DNA of 64,000 nt from Streptococcus parasanguinis (GTDB lineage: Bacteria; Bacillota; Bacilli; Lactobacillales; Streptococcaceae): contig NZ_JALDUR010000003.1 in NCBI RefSeq assembly GCF_023109675.1, forward strand, positions 150,016-214,015. Direction: 5' to 3'. Both the position numbers and the translations under genes were made by a program. Numbering within the stretch: position 1 is the stretch's first letter; every line of letters begins with the position of its first letter. The notes under the pieces were generated by a model, which saw nothing but the letters and a program-made list of their open reading frames with translations, did no database searches and had not been told where the DNA came from. Shown one piece after another: positions 9,601 through 19,300 of the stretch.

Positions 9601-11015
9601 AAGATGGGAATATCCTCCTTTACGGAAGTCCAGGGACAGGAAAGACGACTTTCCTTCAGACAGTCGCAATGGATCTGGCTCGCAAGCAGAGTCCAGAAAA
9701 TCTGACCATGTACCTGCTGGATTTCGGAACCAATGGTCTAGCCCCACTAAGCCAATTGCCACATGTGGCTGATAGCCTCTTGCTGGATCAGACGGAGAAA
9801 ATCCAGAAATTTATCCGGATCATCAACCGCGAGTTGGATCGTCGCAAGAAGCTCCTCTCCGAGCATGGGGTCGGCACCATCGCCCTCTACCGTGAAGTAA
9901 CCGGTAAGCAAGAGCCAACCATGGTCATCCTCATGGATAGCTATGAGTCTATGAAGGACGAGCCTTATGAGACAGACCTCTTCAAGCTCTTCATGCGGAT
10001 CTCCCGTGAAGGTCTCAGCATCGGTGTGCACTTGATCATCACAGCTAGCCGTCAGAACAACCTACGTGCTCAGCTATACTCCAACTTCAAGCACCAGCTG
10101 ACCTTGCCACAAAATGATATCTCTGAAGTCCGTGGTATCGTAGGAGCAACCCCACTAGCAGCTACGATGGAAGACATCAAGGGACGCGCGCTCATGAAGC
10201 GTGACGAAGTCGATGTTGTTCAGTTCGCCCTACCAGTCGCAGGAGACAATGATATCCAAATCATCAACAACCTCCGCGACCAAGTCCAAAGCCTCAAAGA
10301 GATGTGGACAGGCCACACCCCAGCAGGCATCCCAATGGTCCCAGATGAGTTGACAGAAGCAGCCTTCTACGGCCGTGAGGATGTAGCAGCTTTACTGAAT
10401 GAAGGAAAGGTACCACTCGGATTGGATCTGGAGACGGTTGAGCCGGTGACATGGGATCTCAAGAAAGGCAACCTTCTCTATCTGACAGACAAAGAAGAGC
10501 AGATGACTCAATTCGTCAAACAAATTGCTCGTAGCAAGCAGAAGGTGATTGTGTTGGCGCCGAAGTATCATAAACTACCAAATGCAGATAATTTATTTGT
10601 CTTTTCATCGGCTGAGGAAGTTCTAGAATCTCTTAAAGATATGAATAAGCGTATTGATGAGAGATTGGAGAAACAGTTGTTTTCTCATGATGCTACTATT
10701 ATTATATATAATATGATTGATCTACTGCAGGAGTTAACACAAAATGGTATTGACTACTTGACGTACTTATTGGAAAAAGGTTTGAAGGTTGGATACGGTG
10801 TTGTTGTTATGACTTCGGCTTCTATAAGTCGCAATATTGATTCAGCTTCGAAACAAGTAAGAGCATATAAACAAGCTTTCTTAGCAATTAGATTTAATGA
10901 TCAAACTATGTTGAATGCAGTCAATAAGCCACTAAGAGAAGGAGTGTTAGAAAAACAATTACATTATTATGTAGTTGATAATCAACTAAGAATAATCAAG
11001 GTTTTGATATCGTAA
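6615..11015 (+). CDS. essC: T7SSb motor ATPase EssC (FtsK/SpoIIIE family)
   Basis: A 1466-residue protein with two N-terminal FHA-like beta domains (about 1-190), two transmembrane helices at about 220-272, and three tandem P-loop domains. D1 has Walker A GTTGSGKSE near 662 and a Walker-B-like FLISDEF near 768. D2 has GSPGTGKTT near 1003. D3 (about 1230-1466) lacks a recognisable Walker A, as in other EssC proteins. EssC powers secretion, and its C-terminal domains contact cargo. The codons from about 10540 onward (residue 1308) are clearly richer in A and T than the rest of the gene. This marks a probable recombination boundary inside D3, in the part that defines EssC variants in other species. 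Confidence 0.96.
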   Translation: MKKRIILYKKGFRYELALEEGKTATVSNQETAQLTLASQENPLHFQWSQGEIFYQYGEDKGVLENSKILGDVVCYLATGEVHTYELLDKEEILVADEKGADVRLHYPVRFLLVKKEQTWTCQLLSGKLYHNHKLVSEATFPLAFGDELAIRDVTFKLYPEEFGVEGAVEVSPYLVPRLHSRYDFYKDYPEYHRSPRIIYRSSEDKILINPPGAEPQKPSDELLKLIIPPLIMVGVTLLITIFQPRGLYIIATVSMSVVSVIFSVQGFFKNRKKYKEDKKERVELYHLYLKDKAKDLEQLSRKQREGMFYHFPAIEDLTKMVKRYDSRIYEKTPLHFDFLAYRLGLGKVPTSYELKYGQEERSGKKDALEEEGYALFQAHQKIDNLPIVASLNRGPVGYVGPRPIVLEQLQLLVAQLAVFHSYHDLTIIPIIPEEEKESWDWMRWLPHATLQDMNVRSFVYNQRTRDQVLNSLNQILKLRKAQKEEEKANDTKIFHPHYVVLITDETLILDHVIMEFFREDPTELGCSIIYVADVLSSLSENIQTVISIKDRNQGQLLLQEGVLRELDFQLDHFPEGYDKEAISRGLAPLKHIQQLKSSIPDSVTFLEMYQAETFSDLKVLSRWESHAPYQSLAVPIGLRGKDDLVYLNLHEKAHGPHGLIAGTTGSGKSETIQSYILSLAVNFHPHDVAFLLIDYKGGGMANLFKDLPHLLGTITNLDGAQSMRALASINAEIHRRERLFGQYGVNHINQYQKKFKLGEATEPLPHLFLISDEFAELKVNQPDFIKELVSIARVGRSLGVHLILATQKPSGVVDDQIWSNSRFKLALKVADRGDSMEMLRTADAAQITQTGRAYLQVGNNEVYELFQTAWSGADYQPEKDQLGIEDHTIYLINELGQYEVLNQDLSGLDMAEEIKEVPTELDVIVQEINHLHQQEGIAAVAQPWLPPLKERITLDELDKVVPIKAWQKRTAPSVLIGVADIPQAQKQEAVAIDLSKDGNILLYGSPGTGKTTFLQTVAMDLARKQSPENLTMYLLDFGTNGLAPLSQLPHVADSLLLDQTEKIQKFIRIINRELDRRKKLLSEHGVGTIALYREVTGKQEPTMVILMDSYESMKDEPYETDLFKLFMRISREGLSIGVHLIITASRQNNLRAQLYSNFKHQLTLPQNDISEVRGIVGATPLAATMEDIKGRALMKRDEVDVVQFALPVAGDNDIQIINNLRDQVQSLKEMWTGHTPAGIPMVPDELTEAAFYGREDVAALLNEGKVPLGLDLETVEPVTWDLKKGNLLYLTDKEEQMTQFVKQIARSKQKVIVLAPKYHKLPNADNLFVFSSAEEVLESLKDMNKRIDERLEKQLFSHDATIIIYNMIDLLQELTQNGIDYLTYLLEKGLKVGYGVVVMTSASISRNIDSASKQVRAYKQAFLAIRFNDQTMLNAVNKPLREGVLEKQLHYYVVDNQLRIIKVLIS

Positions 11016-11031
11016 TATTATAGGAGATGTA

Positions 11032-11400
11032 ATGGGAAATAAATCTGAATTAATCCAACAGTATAATGAAATTAGTGCTAAGAGTAATGCATTAAATGCA
11101 AAAATCGCTGAGTTATCAGAAGCTTTAAAGAATTTAAATAATGTTTCAACTACAGTAGATTATATTCTTAAAAATCATGAAAATATAAAAAATAATTATA
11201 ATTTGGCTGGAACAGCATATAAAAATGAAACAGAAGCAGAACAAACAACTGTAAAGATAGCTTCGGAGAAATTTTCAAAATATAAAGAAGATATTGCAGG
11301 GGAACTCAATGCTAAAATATTATTTCTTGGCTTTGAGGCTGCTGCATGTAGAACGTCAATGAATACATTATCTATACTTATAGATATGGCGAAGGAGTGA
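11032..11400 (+). CDS. Small helical partner of the T7SS effector (Lap/YwqH-like)
   Basis: This 122-residue protein is predicted to be almost fully helical, with heptad-like spacing (SELIQQYNEISAKSNALNAK near the start), and has no signal peptide. It begins 16 bp after essC behind TAGGAGA and ends 7 bp before the large putative effector. In known LXG operons one or two small helical proteins precede the toxin and act as targeting factors or chaperones. Length, fold and position match that role, and the sequence is reminiscent of YwqH-like (DUF5082) proteins. The family assignment is tentative. The coding sequence is very AT-rich, like the rest of the module. Confidence 0.7.
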   Translation: MGNKSELIQQYNEISAKSNALNAKIAELSEALKNLNNVSTTVDYILKNHENIKNNYNLAGTAYKNETEAEQTTVKIASEKFSKYKEDIAGELNAKILFLGFEAAACRTSMNTLSILIDMAKE

Positions 11401-11407
11401 TAGTTTT

Positions 11408-13468
11408 ATGAGTGACATTATCAAGATACATAATTTACCTGGTATAGATGATTTTGGAAAGTCTATTTCAGAATTTTCAAAATCATATTCAGTTGCTGTT
11501 AGTGATACAGAAAGAAAGTTTTCTATTAAAAAAAATAATTCAGAATTAGATGCGTTAGAAGCTTTTTACAAAAAATTAAACATTTTACAAGAAAAAGTTT
11601 TTCATAAAGTACCTGAAGAGTTAGAAAAATATTCTACACTCAATATCACGTTTAGTTCAACTATTAAGGATGCTGGATTTGATGTCAAAGCTTGGACTTC
11701 AGAAAGCGGGAAAAATACTGTAACACAGACTTTGACAGGTGATCAGTCAACTGCTGTTGAAGATGTCAAGTCTAAATTGCAACCTGCGTTGGATACTGCC
11801 ACAAGATTATTAGAAATTGATAGTATAAATTTGACCCCTATCCAAACAACAGCACAGCAAGAATTATTAACTGAGTCTACGAATAGATCAAATACACATG
11901 ATGCGATCGAAGGAGCACACAAAACATTTGTACAGGGGTTGGATGAAATAACGAAGACAATAAATCTGCTTCAAATAGAAGTCAATCATGCAAAGTCGAT
12001 TTTAAGGATGCCTGCAGATTTTATTTTGGATAGTATTAGCCATAAAATTTTAACGAAGGATAAAATGTATTATCTTGATTCTATGTCAAGCGATGTTGAT
12101 GCAACAGTAGTAAAAGATATCCTTAGTGAATCTCCTGGAAAAATAATGAAGCAACGACCTGAGGGGATTAGTGGTGGTACATATAATGTACTTTCCGCAG
12201 AAGTTACGGATTGGATAGTGCGTGGGAAAAATGGAGATAAACTAGCAGTAAAAAAATTAAATCATCTAGTAGATGCGATGGGGAGTGAGTCGATTGACAC
12301 TGTATCTCAGTTTACAACTTCAATGATAGAAGCCGGTGATAGAGAAGCTTGGTTTCTAATTGGAAATATGAAAAAGAACCATTCAGAAAATCCGAATGAT
12401 TCTAAAATTGGTAGAGATCAGAATCGATTAAATAACGTGAATGATTTCATTGGTTTGATGCAGTCTATTAATTTAATTGGTATCGGAGAAGATATAGAAA
12501 GATTAAATTATGGTGAATACACTGAGCCAGAAACTAAAATGACCAACAAACAAATGAAAGACATACAAATAACAAGTGATGGAATTTCTTTCTCTGTAAA
12601 AACAGATTTTAAACATGTAATACATAAAAATGTTTTGGGAATGGTCAAAGTAGATCAAATTATGACTGCCACTACAACAACGGAAAATTATAATAGTAGT
12701 ACAATGGCTGGAGCAGGTGCAAATTTGATCTATAATCAAGAAAGGGCATCTAAACTTAAGAAAGCTCGAAAAGAAGCGTTGGAAGAATTTCAGAAAGAAA
12801 TGGGTAAAGCTATTGGGCAAGGCTTATTAAATAGTCTTATTCCTGGTTCTGGAACAGTCATGGAGCTTTTAGGATCGTTTGCTGGAGATGACAAGGAGAA
12901 ATCGGATGGTATTAAATCACTTAGTGATTATATTCCAAATAAATACGGGAAGAATGCACTGAAGGTTATTGGTAACATTGCTAAAGACCATTTTGAGTTT
13001 AGTAGTAAGATAGAGAAACTGTCAAAAGAGGAATTAAGTAATCAACAAAAAAGCATAGGTGAGTATTTGAAAAAAGGGACTTGGTATCTCAAATCGAATA
13101 AAGATACTTATACAGACTCTTCTGTTTACTATGACTTTAATGCAACTCTTCGAGCGGAAGAAATGGACGATAGAGGTATGAAAGGCTATGTAGAAGAAAA
13201 AATTCCAGAAGCTACTCGCAATGGTTTAACTCCGGAACAGTGGATAGAAAACCAAATTAAAAAGAACGAAGTTAAAGTTGATAATGATACCAAGAACTAT
13301 CTTATGGGAGTATCTGATAAAAAAATAACAGATATGAAGCAAGAGGAAATAGATAAACTTACAAATGCTTTAAATGCTATCATTCCGCAGAATGAAAGTA
13401 CGGGAAACAGAGGCGTAGAAAGGTATATTTTATACCTAGATGAGAAATTTGAATACAAGGAGAGATAA
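11408..13468 (+). CDS. Putative LXG-like T7SS effector (toxin) of unknown activity
   Basis: A 686-residue protein without a Sec signal. The first 205 or so residues are helical and start with a short LPG motif in a region rich in Ser, Lys and Phe. This resembles the LXG/WXG-type targeting domain of T7SS polymorphic toxins. The middle (about 205-450) is mixed. A glycine-containing hydrophobic stretch at about 470-493 (LLNSLIPGSGTVMELLG) could insert in membranes. The charged C-terminal 170 residues show no nuclease, NADase or lipase motif that I recognise. The start ATG has GGAG 11 bp upstream, a weak site, so translation is probably coupled to the preceding gene. The next gene begins 2 bp after the stop, as expected for an immunity gene. 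Confidence 0.65.
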   Translation: MSDIIKIHNLPGIDDFGKSISEFSKSYSVAVSDTERKFSIKKNNSELDALEAFYKKLNILQEKVFHKVPEELEKYSTLNITFSSTIKDAGFDVKAWTSESGKNTVTQTLTGDQSTAVEDVKSKLQPALDTATRLLEIDSINLTPIQTTAQQELLTESTNRSNTHDAIEGAHKTFVQGLDEITKTINLLQIEVNHAKSILRMPADFILDSISHKILTKDKMYYLDSMSSDVDATVVKDILSESPGKIMKQRPEGISGGTYNVLSAEVTDWIVRGKNGDKLAVKKLNHLVDAMGSESIDTVSQFTTSMIEAGDREAWFLIGNMKKNHSENPNDSKIGRDQNRLNNVNDFIGLMQSINLIGIGEDIERLNYGEYTEPETKMTNKQMKDIQITSDGISFSVKTDFKHVIHKNVLGMVKVDQIMTATTTTENYNSSTMAGAGANLIYNQERASKLKKARKEALEEFQKEMGKAIGQGLLNSLIPGSGTVMELLGSFAGDDKEKSDGIKSLSDYIPNKYGKNALKVIGNIAKDHFEFSSKIEKLSKEELSNQQKSIGEYLKKGTWYLKSNKDTYTDSSVYYDFNATLRAEEMDDRGMKGYVEEKIPEATRNGLTPEQWIENQIKKNEVKVDNDTKNYLMGVSDKKITDMKQEEIDKLTNALNAIIPQNESTGNRGVERYILYLDEKFEYKER

Positions 13469-13470
13469 GT

Positions 13471-14403
13471 ATGACTTTTAAAAAGTTTGCAATACTTTCA
13501 ACGATTTTTGTCGCAATTTTAGGATTTTTTGTCTATAAATACTACCAAGATAAACAAGAAAAAGAAGATTATTACAATAATGTGTACACTTATAGTGGTG
13601 ACTACGAAATTGGTGATTATGAATTTCTAGGAGATAAGGGTATCGTAGCAAAGTGGGTTAGTAAAGATCCGGAAGAAGATAAACAAATTCGTAAGCACCT
13701 TAAGAACGATCCACAAAGTAAAGTTGAATATCATAACAATGATGTTATCATGGCAGGTAAACGTTTTATCATTAGAGAGAATTTTAAAACGATGTCGCGC
13801 AAAAAAGGTGGAAGTACCTATCGTTTATTAATCTATGATACAAAAGATCAAACTTTAAAAAAGAAAGAGGTTGATGTATTAAAATGGCTTCGAGAAAAAG
13901 GTGAAGGCTGGGGATTAAGTACAGTTGGTCCATCTTTAAATACACTACCTAGCGGAAAGGAAGTGTTGTCTGTCAATATTCAAAAGAGTACAGAAAAAAA
14001 GGTAAATGGTATTCCGGTCTCTAAGACAGAAATTAAACCATATTATTTAGATTTGGAAACGGGTAAATTCATTGATTATCAGAAGGAAAGCAAAAAATTA
14101 GAGGGATTATATTCTTCAATCAATGAAAATTACCAAGGGGATTCTTTACCAGGAGATGAATTATTACATTATGGTCTTGATTTAAACTATAATACTGTAA
14201 ACATCAAAAAAGAATTATTTGAACAAAGTAAAGATCTACCAATTCAGAAAGAATATCCGAAGGCTTACAAAATTTTAAAAGAAAATAATAGCGCTTATTA
14301 TCCAACTTTTAATAGCGATCGAAGTCCAAAAGAAATTTTAAATCATTTATCTCCTCTTATACCAGAAGGTAGTGACATTTTACAAGATACAAGGATTCAA
14401 TAG
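13471..14403 (+). CDS. Membrane-anchored extracytoplasmic protein, candidate immunity protein
   Basis: A 310-residue protein with one N-terminal transmembrane anchor (about residues 5-23) preceded by lysines. Most of the protein should therefore lie outside the membrane. The rest is hydrophilic and rich in Lys, Asp and Tyr, with beta-rich segments and no recognised domain. It begins 2 bp after the effector and has AAGGAGA upstream. By analogy with the S. intermedius TelC/TipC pair, a membrane-anchored protein directly after an LXG toxin is likely to neutralise a toxin acting outside the cytoplasm. It could instead be a secretion accessory. Confidence 0.6.
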   Translation: MTFKKFAILSTIFVAILGFFVYKYYQDKQEKEDYYNNVYTYSGDYEIGDYEFLGDKGIVAKWVSKDPEEDKQIRKHLKNDPQSKVEYHNNDVIMAGKRFIIRENFKTMSRKKGGSTYRLLIYDTKDQTLKKKEVDVLKWLREKGEGWGLSTVGPSLNTLPSGKEVLSVNIQKSTEKKVNGIPVSKTEIKPYYLDLETGKFIDYQKESKKLEGLYSSINENYQGDSLPGDELLHYGLDLNYNTVNIKKELFEQSKDLPIQKEYPKAYKILKENNSAYYPTFNSDRSPKEILNHLSPLIPEGSDILQDTRIQ

Positions 14404-14424
14404 TTAAATAAGAAAGGAGATAAA

Positions 14425-14814
14425 ATGGGAACAGGTACTAAACGAATTAGCTCAGAACATATAAAAGGAGTTAAAGCAAGTTTTAAGGTTGCGGATGAAC
14501 ATTTATCAGATAAGTCCTCTGACTTGATAGAATCAGATGCAACAGAAAAATTATCAGCAGCAACAAGCTCCATTAAACAAATGATTACTGATTTGAGTGA
14601 TACTGTGGAAAATCTTGATCAGTATTTAAATTCAATAGCGGATGCTTTTGATAGAGTGGATGGCGATTTAGCTGAAGCGATTAAAAATAATATAAGTGAA
14701 TCATTTTCAAATGGGAAGTCGACCAAGCAAATGCAGTCAGAAGAAGAAAAACGTCAAAATGCAGAGAAAAAACAAGAAACAACAAAATCTAAGAAAAAAG
14801 TTCAATATCCATAA
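14425..14814 (+). CDS. WXG100-like small secreted or partner protein
   Basis: A 129-residue helical protein with two predicted helices and the motif AFDRVDGDLAEAI near residue 75, typical of the second helix of WXG100-superfamily partners (SACOL2603/DUF3130-like). A Lys/Gln/Glu-rich tail follows. It lacks a W-x-G turn. It is the last gene of the AT-rich module and has a strong GAAAGGAGA ribosome site. It probably pairs with the effector or with the 122-residue protein. The exact family is uncertain. Confidence 0.6.
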   Translation: MGTGTKRISSEHIKGVKASFKVADEHLSDKSSDLIESDATEKLSAATSSIKQMITDLSDTVENLDQYLNSIADAFDRVDGDLAEAIKNNISESFSNGKSTKQMQSEEEKRQNAEKKQETTKSKKKVQYP

Positions 14815-15086
14815 GTGTCTTATTGTATTTGGGAAAATTTATTGTTTATAGCTGATTTTATTTTAATGAGGAAGTCGTTTATAAATTGGGAGAACCAAAT
14901 ATGAACTGCGATCAAAAAGTTAGACAGAAAAAATCAAACTTTTGGTGTCAGTACACAGGTTCTCTCTTTTTTCATCCCCTCAGCTCTCTCCACCTAGTGA
15001 CGAACTTGCTCTTCAAACTAATTTCCGGTATGATAGTAGAAAATGTTTTTGAATCTAACTCAATTATAAAAGAAGGGAAATGATCC

Positions 15087-15641
15087 ATGAAAAAGATGAT
15101 GGTATTACTGGCGAGTGTGTTTGTATTAACAGCTTGTGCTCAGCCGAAATAAGAGGTCAAGGAGGCGACTGCAAAGAAAACTGAGCAAACTACAAAAGCC
15201 TCCTCGTCTGCTAAAGAGGAACAGGGGTTGAAATTTGTAGTGGCACCTCAGTATGAAGGAAAAACATCTGACTTGATCGAACTAGGGAAGAAGTTAGTTA
15301 AAGAGCATCCGGAAGCTGGCAAGCAAGGTGAGATTACTTTGTATTATACAGGTAGTACCTATACTTTGAACCAACAAGAATATGTAGTATTTATGTTGGT
15401 CAACAAAACGGCAACGAATATTGATCATGATGCAGAATTTAAGCTAAATTGGAGTTACGATGGACAATCTATATATCAAAACCAGTTAGTTGAGTATAGG
15501 ATTTCTGAAAATGGCAAATTACCGACTCAATCGGCAACGATCTTTTTGCTTCCTTTGACTAAGGAGCAACAATCAATTGTCGAAAGTATAACAGATGAAA
15601 CGAAAATGAGTCTGAGTATCACAGACATTATGATGAAGTAG
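15087..15641 (+). pseudogene. Lipoprotein gene interrupted by an in-frame TAA
   Basis: The ATG at 15087 opens a typical lipoprotein signal: MKKMMV, a hydrophobic core, and LTAC with Cys at residue 17. A TAA stops the frame at codon 22 (15150-15152). The same frame then continues without a break to the TAG at 15639-15641. It encodes a Lys/Thr/Ser linker and a roughly 140-residue domain that begins KFVVAPQYEGKT, consistent with DUF5067-like extracellular domains. As written, only a 21-residue signal fragment would be made. A TTG at 15228 could start the downstream part, but without export. This looks like a recent nonsense mutation. Confidence 0.75.
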
Positions 15642-15644
15642 GTA

Positions 15645-16187
15645 ATGGGGATGCCTGATATCAGAATACTTCTAGTCATTGCTGTGGCTGTTATTGGATT
15701 TCCCTTGTTTACCGTACTCTTTTTTGGACATTTTTGAAGAGAAGTTAGGATTAAGACCCTCTCGTCAAAGAGCGTTGAGGGAGTGGTAGTTGGCTATAAG
15801 CGGGCACAAATTGTGGTGGCTCCAATTGTAGAATATAGAGTGGATGGTCAGACCTATCGTAATAGTCTAAAATATTATCGGGTGGTGCGGGCAACACTTC
15901 CTTGGAAAACGAATCAAGCGGCTAGCGATATCGATTTGATGGCACAAAGGATAACCATCTACACCAATTCTACAGTCTCAAAGGGCAATCTTTTTCAAGA
16001 TGCTTTTCCACTGGGATCGAAGATGACGGTCTGGTATAATCCAGCCTGTCCAAAAGAATCCTACGTTGAACGCTATAGTGGATTAGACAGGCTTTTTAAA
16101 CGGCAGATATGGATTGGAATCTGGAGGTTAATTTTATTGCCTATTTTAGCAGTTGTGGCCATCACTATGGGGATGAAGTATAAATAA
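15645..16187 (+). pseudogene. DUF3592-like membrane protein gene interrupted by an in-frame TGA
   Basis: The ATG at 15645 starts a hydrophobic helix (about residues 6-27). TGA at codon 31 (15735-15737) ends it. The same frame then continues to 16187 and encodes a DUF3592-like domain: VEYRVDGQTYRNS, a GSKMTVWYNPACP motif, and a C-terminal transmembrane helix (IGIWRLILLPILAVVAITMG). The intact protein of about 180 residues would have the usual two-helix topology of the family. A GTG at 15783 could give a C-terminal 134-residue product. This is the second consecutive gene with a nonsense codon just after its N-terminal hydrophobic segment. Confidence 0.7.
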
Positions 16188-16221
16188 TGGATCAGCCCTA
16201 ACTGAATAAATGATGAAGAGA

Positions 16222-16247
16222 AATCACCGTCCTATCGGTGGTTTTTT
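16222..16247 (+). terminator. Intrinsic terminator before polC
   Basis: A short GC stem, CACCG with CGGTG, around a 6-nt loop is followed by TTTTTT. It closes the T7SS-adjacent region and separates it from polC. Confidence 0.8.
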
Positions 16248-16382
16248 CGTCTTCACTTCTCCCTCGAATTAATCCTTAAATTGTGATAAAATAAGGGTTA
16301 CGAATGTTTTTGAATGGTCTGTTTTTGCATAGAGTCGGGCCGCTCAAAAGCGAGCAAAAGAATCAAGATCAAGGGAGAAACA

Positions 16383-19300
16383 ATGTCCAACACCTTTGAA
16401 ATTTTAATGGATCAGCTGGATATGCCGCTGGAGATGCGATCTTCCAGTGCCTTTTTGCATGCGGAGATTCAAGAAGTCGTGGTGCACAAGGTTAGTCGGG
16501 TTTGGGAGTTCCGCTTTGCCTTTGCGGAAGTTTTGCCGATTGCTTTGTTTAAGGAATTGCGCCAGCGCTTGAAGGATGAATTTTCAAAGACAGGAAACCA
16601 GGCGACCTTTACCATCCAAGTGGCCAATCAGGATTTTTCTGCAGATTTATTGCAGGCCTACTACCAGGAGGTCTTTGAAGATGGGCCTTGCGCTAGTCAA
16701 GGATTTAAGGGGCTCTACCAAGACTTGCAGGTGCGCGCGGAAGGGCAGGAATTGATCATCTCTGGACCTTCTTCGGTTGATACGGAGCATTTTCGTAAGA
16801 ATCATTTGCCCAACCTTGCCAAGCAGTTGGCAGCCTTTGGTTTTCCGCATTTCACCTGTCGGGTGGAGTCTGATGAGGAGTTGACAGAGCAGGAAGTGGC
16901 GCGCTTTGAGGAGGAAAATGAAAAGATTTTCCAAGCAGCCAATGAAGAGACCTTGCGAGCTATGGAATCCTTGGCCCAGATGGCTCCGCCACCAGCAGTT
17001 GAAGAAAAGCCAGTTTTTGACTTCAAGGCTAAGAAAGCTGCGGCTAAACCTAAGCTAGACAAGGCTGAGATCACTCCGATGATCGAGATTACGACAGAAG
17101 AGAACCGGATTGTCTTTGAGGGTGTGGTCTTTGACGTGGAGCACAAGGTGACGCGGACCGGTCGGGTCTTGATCAGCTTTAAGATGACCGACTATACCTC
17201 GAGTTTTTCCCTTCAAAAATGGGTCAAAAATGAGGAAGAAGCCCAGAAGTTTGACATGATCAAGAAGAACAGCTGGCTACGGGTCCGGGGAAATATCGAA
17301 ATGAACAATTTCACGCGCGACTTGACTATGAATGTCCAAGACATCCAGGAAGTCGTCCATTATACCCGTAAGGACCTGATGCTAGAAGGGGAGCGCCGGG
17401 TGGAATTCCACGCCCATACCAATATGTCGACCATGGATGCCCTACCGGAAGTCGAAGAGCTGGTTGCCAAGGCAGCTGAGTGGGGCCACAAGGCGGTGGC
17501 CATCACCGACCATGGCAATGTGCAGAGCTTCCCACATGGCTTTAAAGCAGCCAAGAAAGCTGGAATCCAGCTGATCTATGGTATGGAAGCAAATATCGTA
17601 GAAGACAAGGTACCGATCACCTATAACGAGGTGGACCTGGACCTCAATGAAGCGACTTATGTGGTCTTTGACGTAGAAACAACGGGACTTTCAGCCATTT
17701 ACAATGACTTGATCCAGGTGGCCGCTTCTAAGATGTACAAGGGCAATGTCATTGAGGAGTTTGACGAATTTATTGACCCGGGCCATCCTTTGTCTGCCTT
17801 TACGACCCAATTGACAGGGATCACCAATGAGCATGTCCGGGGGGCCAAGCCCTTGGTGCAGGTCTTGAAGGAATTTCAGGAATTCTGCAAGGATGCGGTT
17901 TTGGTTGCCCACAATGCCACTTTTGACATGGGCTTCATGAATGTCAACTACGAGCGTCATGGTCTTCCCAAGATCACCCAGCCGGTCATCGATACCCTGG
18001 AATTTGCCCGCAACCTCTACCCCGATTTTAAACGGCATGGCTTGGGGCCCTTGACCAAGCGGTTTGGAGTGGGCTTGGAGCACCACCACATGGCCAACTA
18101 CGATGCGGAAGCGACGGGGCGCCTGCTCTTTATCTTCATCAAAGATGTCGCTGAAAAGCATGGGGTGACCAATCTCAAGGATCTGAATATCGATTTGATC
18201 GATGAGAATTCTTATAAGAAGGCCCGGGTTAAGCATGCCACGATCTATGTCAAGAATCAGACCGGCCTTAAGAATATGTTTAAACTGGTCTCGCTGTCTG
18301 GGACCAAGTATTTTGAAGGAGTCCCACGGATTCCCAAGACTGTGCTGGATGCCCACCGCGAGGGCTTGATCCTCGGATCGGCCTGCTCAGAAGGGGAAGT
18401 CTTTGATGCGGTCATATCACAAGGGGTGGATGCGGCGGTCGAAGTGGCCAAGTACTACGACTTTATCGAGGTCATGCCACCGGCTATCTATGCACCTCTC
18501 ATTGCTAAGGAGCAGGTCAAGGACATGGAGGAGCTCCAGACCATTATCAAGAGCTTGATTGAGGTGGGAGATCGCCTTGGCAAGCCTGTTCTTGCCACAG
18601 GGAATGTCCACTATCTGGAGCCGGAAGATGAGATTTATCGGGAGATCATTGTCCGTAGTCTCGGTCAAGGAGCTATGATCAACCGGACCATCGGGCACGG
18701 AGAAGATGCCCAGCCAGCGCCACTGCCAAAAGCGCATTTCAGAACCACCAATGAAATGTTGGATGAATTTGCCTTTTTAGGAGAAGACTTGGCACGCAAG
18801 ATTGTTATTGAAAACACCAATGCGCTCGCAGAGACCTTTGAGCCGGTCGAAGTGGTCAAGGGGGACCTCTATACGCCATTTATCGACAAGGCCGAAGAAA
18901 GGGTTGCGGAATTGACCTATAAGCGAGCCTTTGAGATCTATGGTAATCCGCTCCCTGATATTGTCGATCTGCGGATTGAAAAAGAATTGACCTCCATCTT
19001 GGGGAATGGCTTTGCCGTGATTTATCTGGCATCGCAAATGCTGGTGCACCGTTCCAATGAGCGGGGCTACCTGGTTGGATCGCGTGGATCTGTCGGATCT
19101 AGCTTTGTAGCGACCATGATCGGGATCACCGAGGTCAATCCACTTTCGCCTCACTATGTCTGTGGCCAGTGCCAGTACAGTGAGTTTATCACGGATGGTT
19201 CTTATGGATCTGGTTTTGATATGCCAGACAAGGATTGTCCAAACTGTGGCCACAAGCTCAGCAAAAATGGGCAGGATATTCCCTTTGAAACCTTCCTTGG

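Noticed and set aside
14886..15083. 65-codon ORF between the T7SS module and the broken lipoprotein gene
   Set aside because: It has no convincing ribosome site, a composition that does not look coding, and overlaps the upstream region of the lipoprotein gene. I see no gene in 14815-15086.
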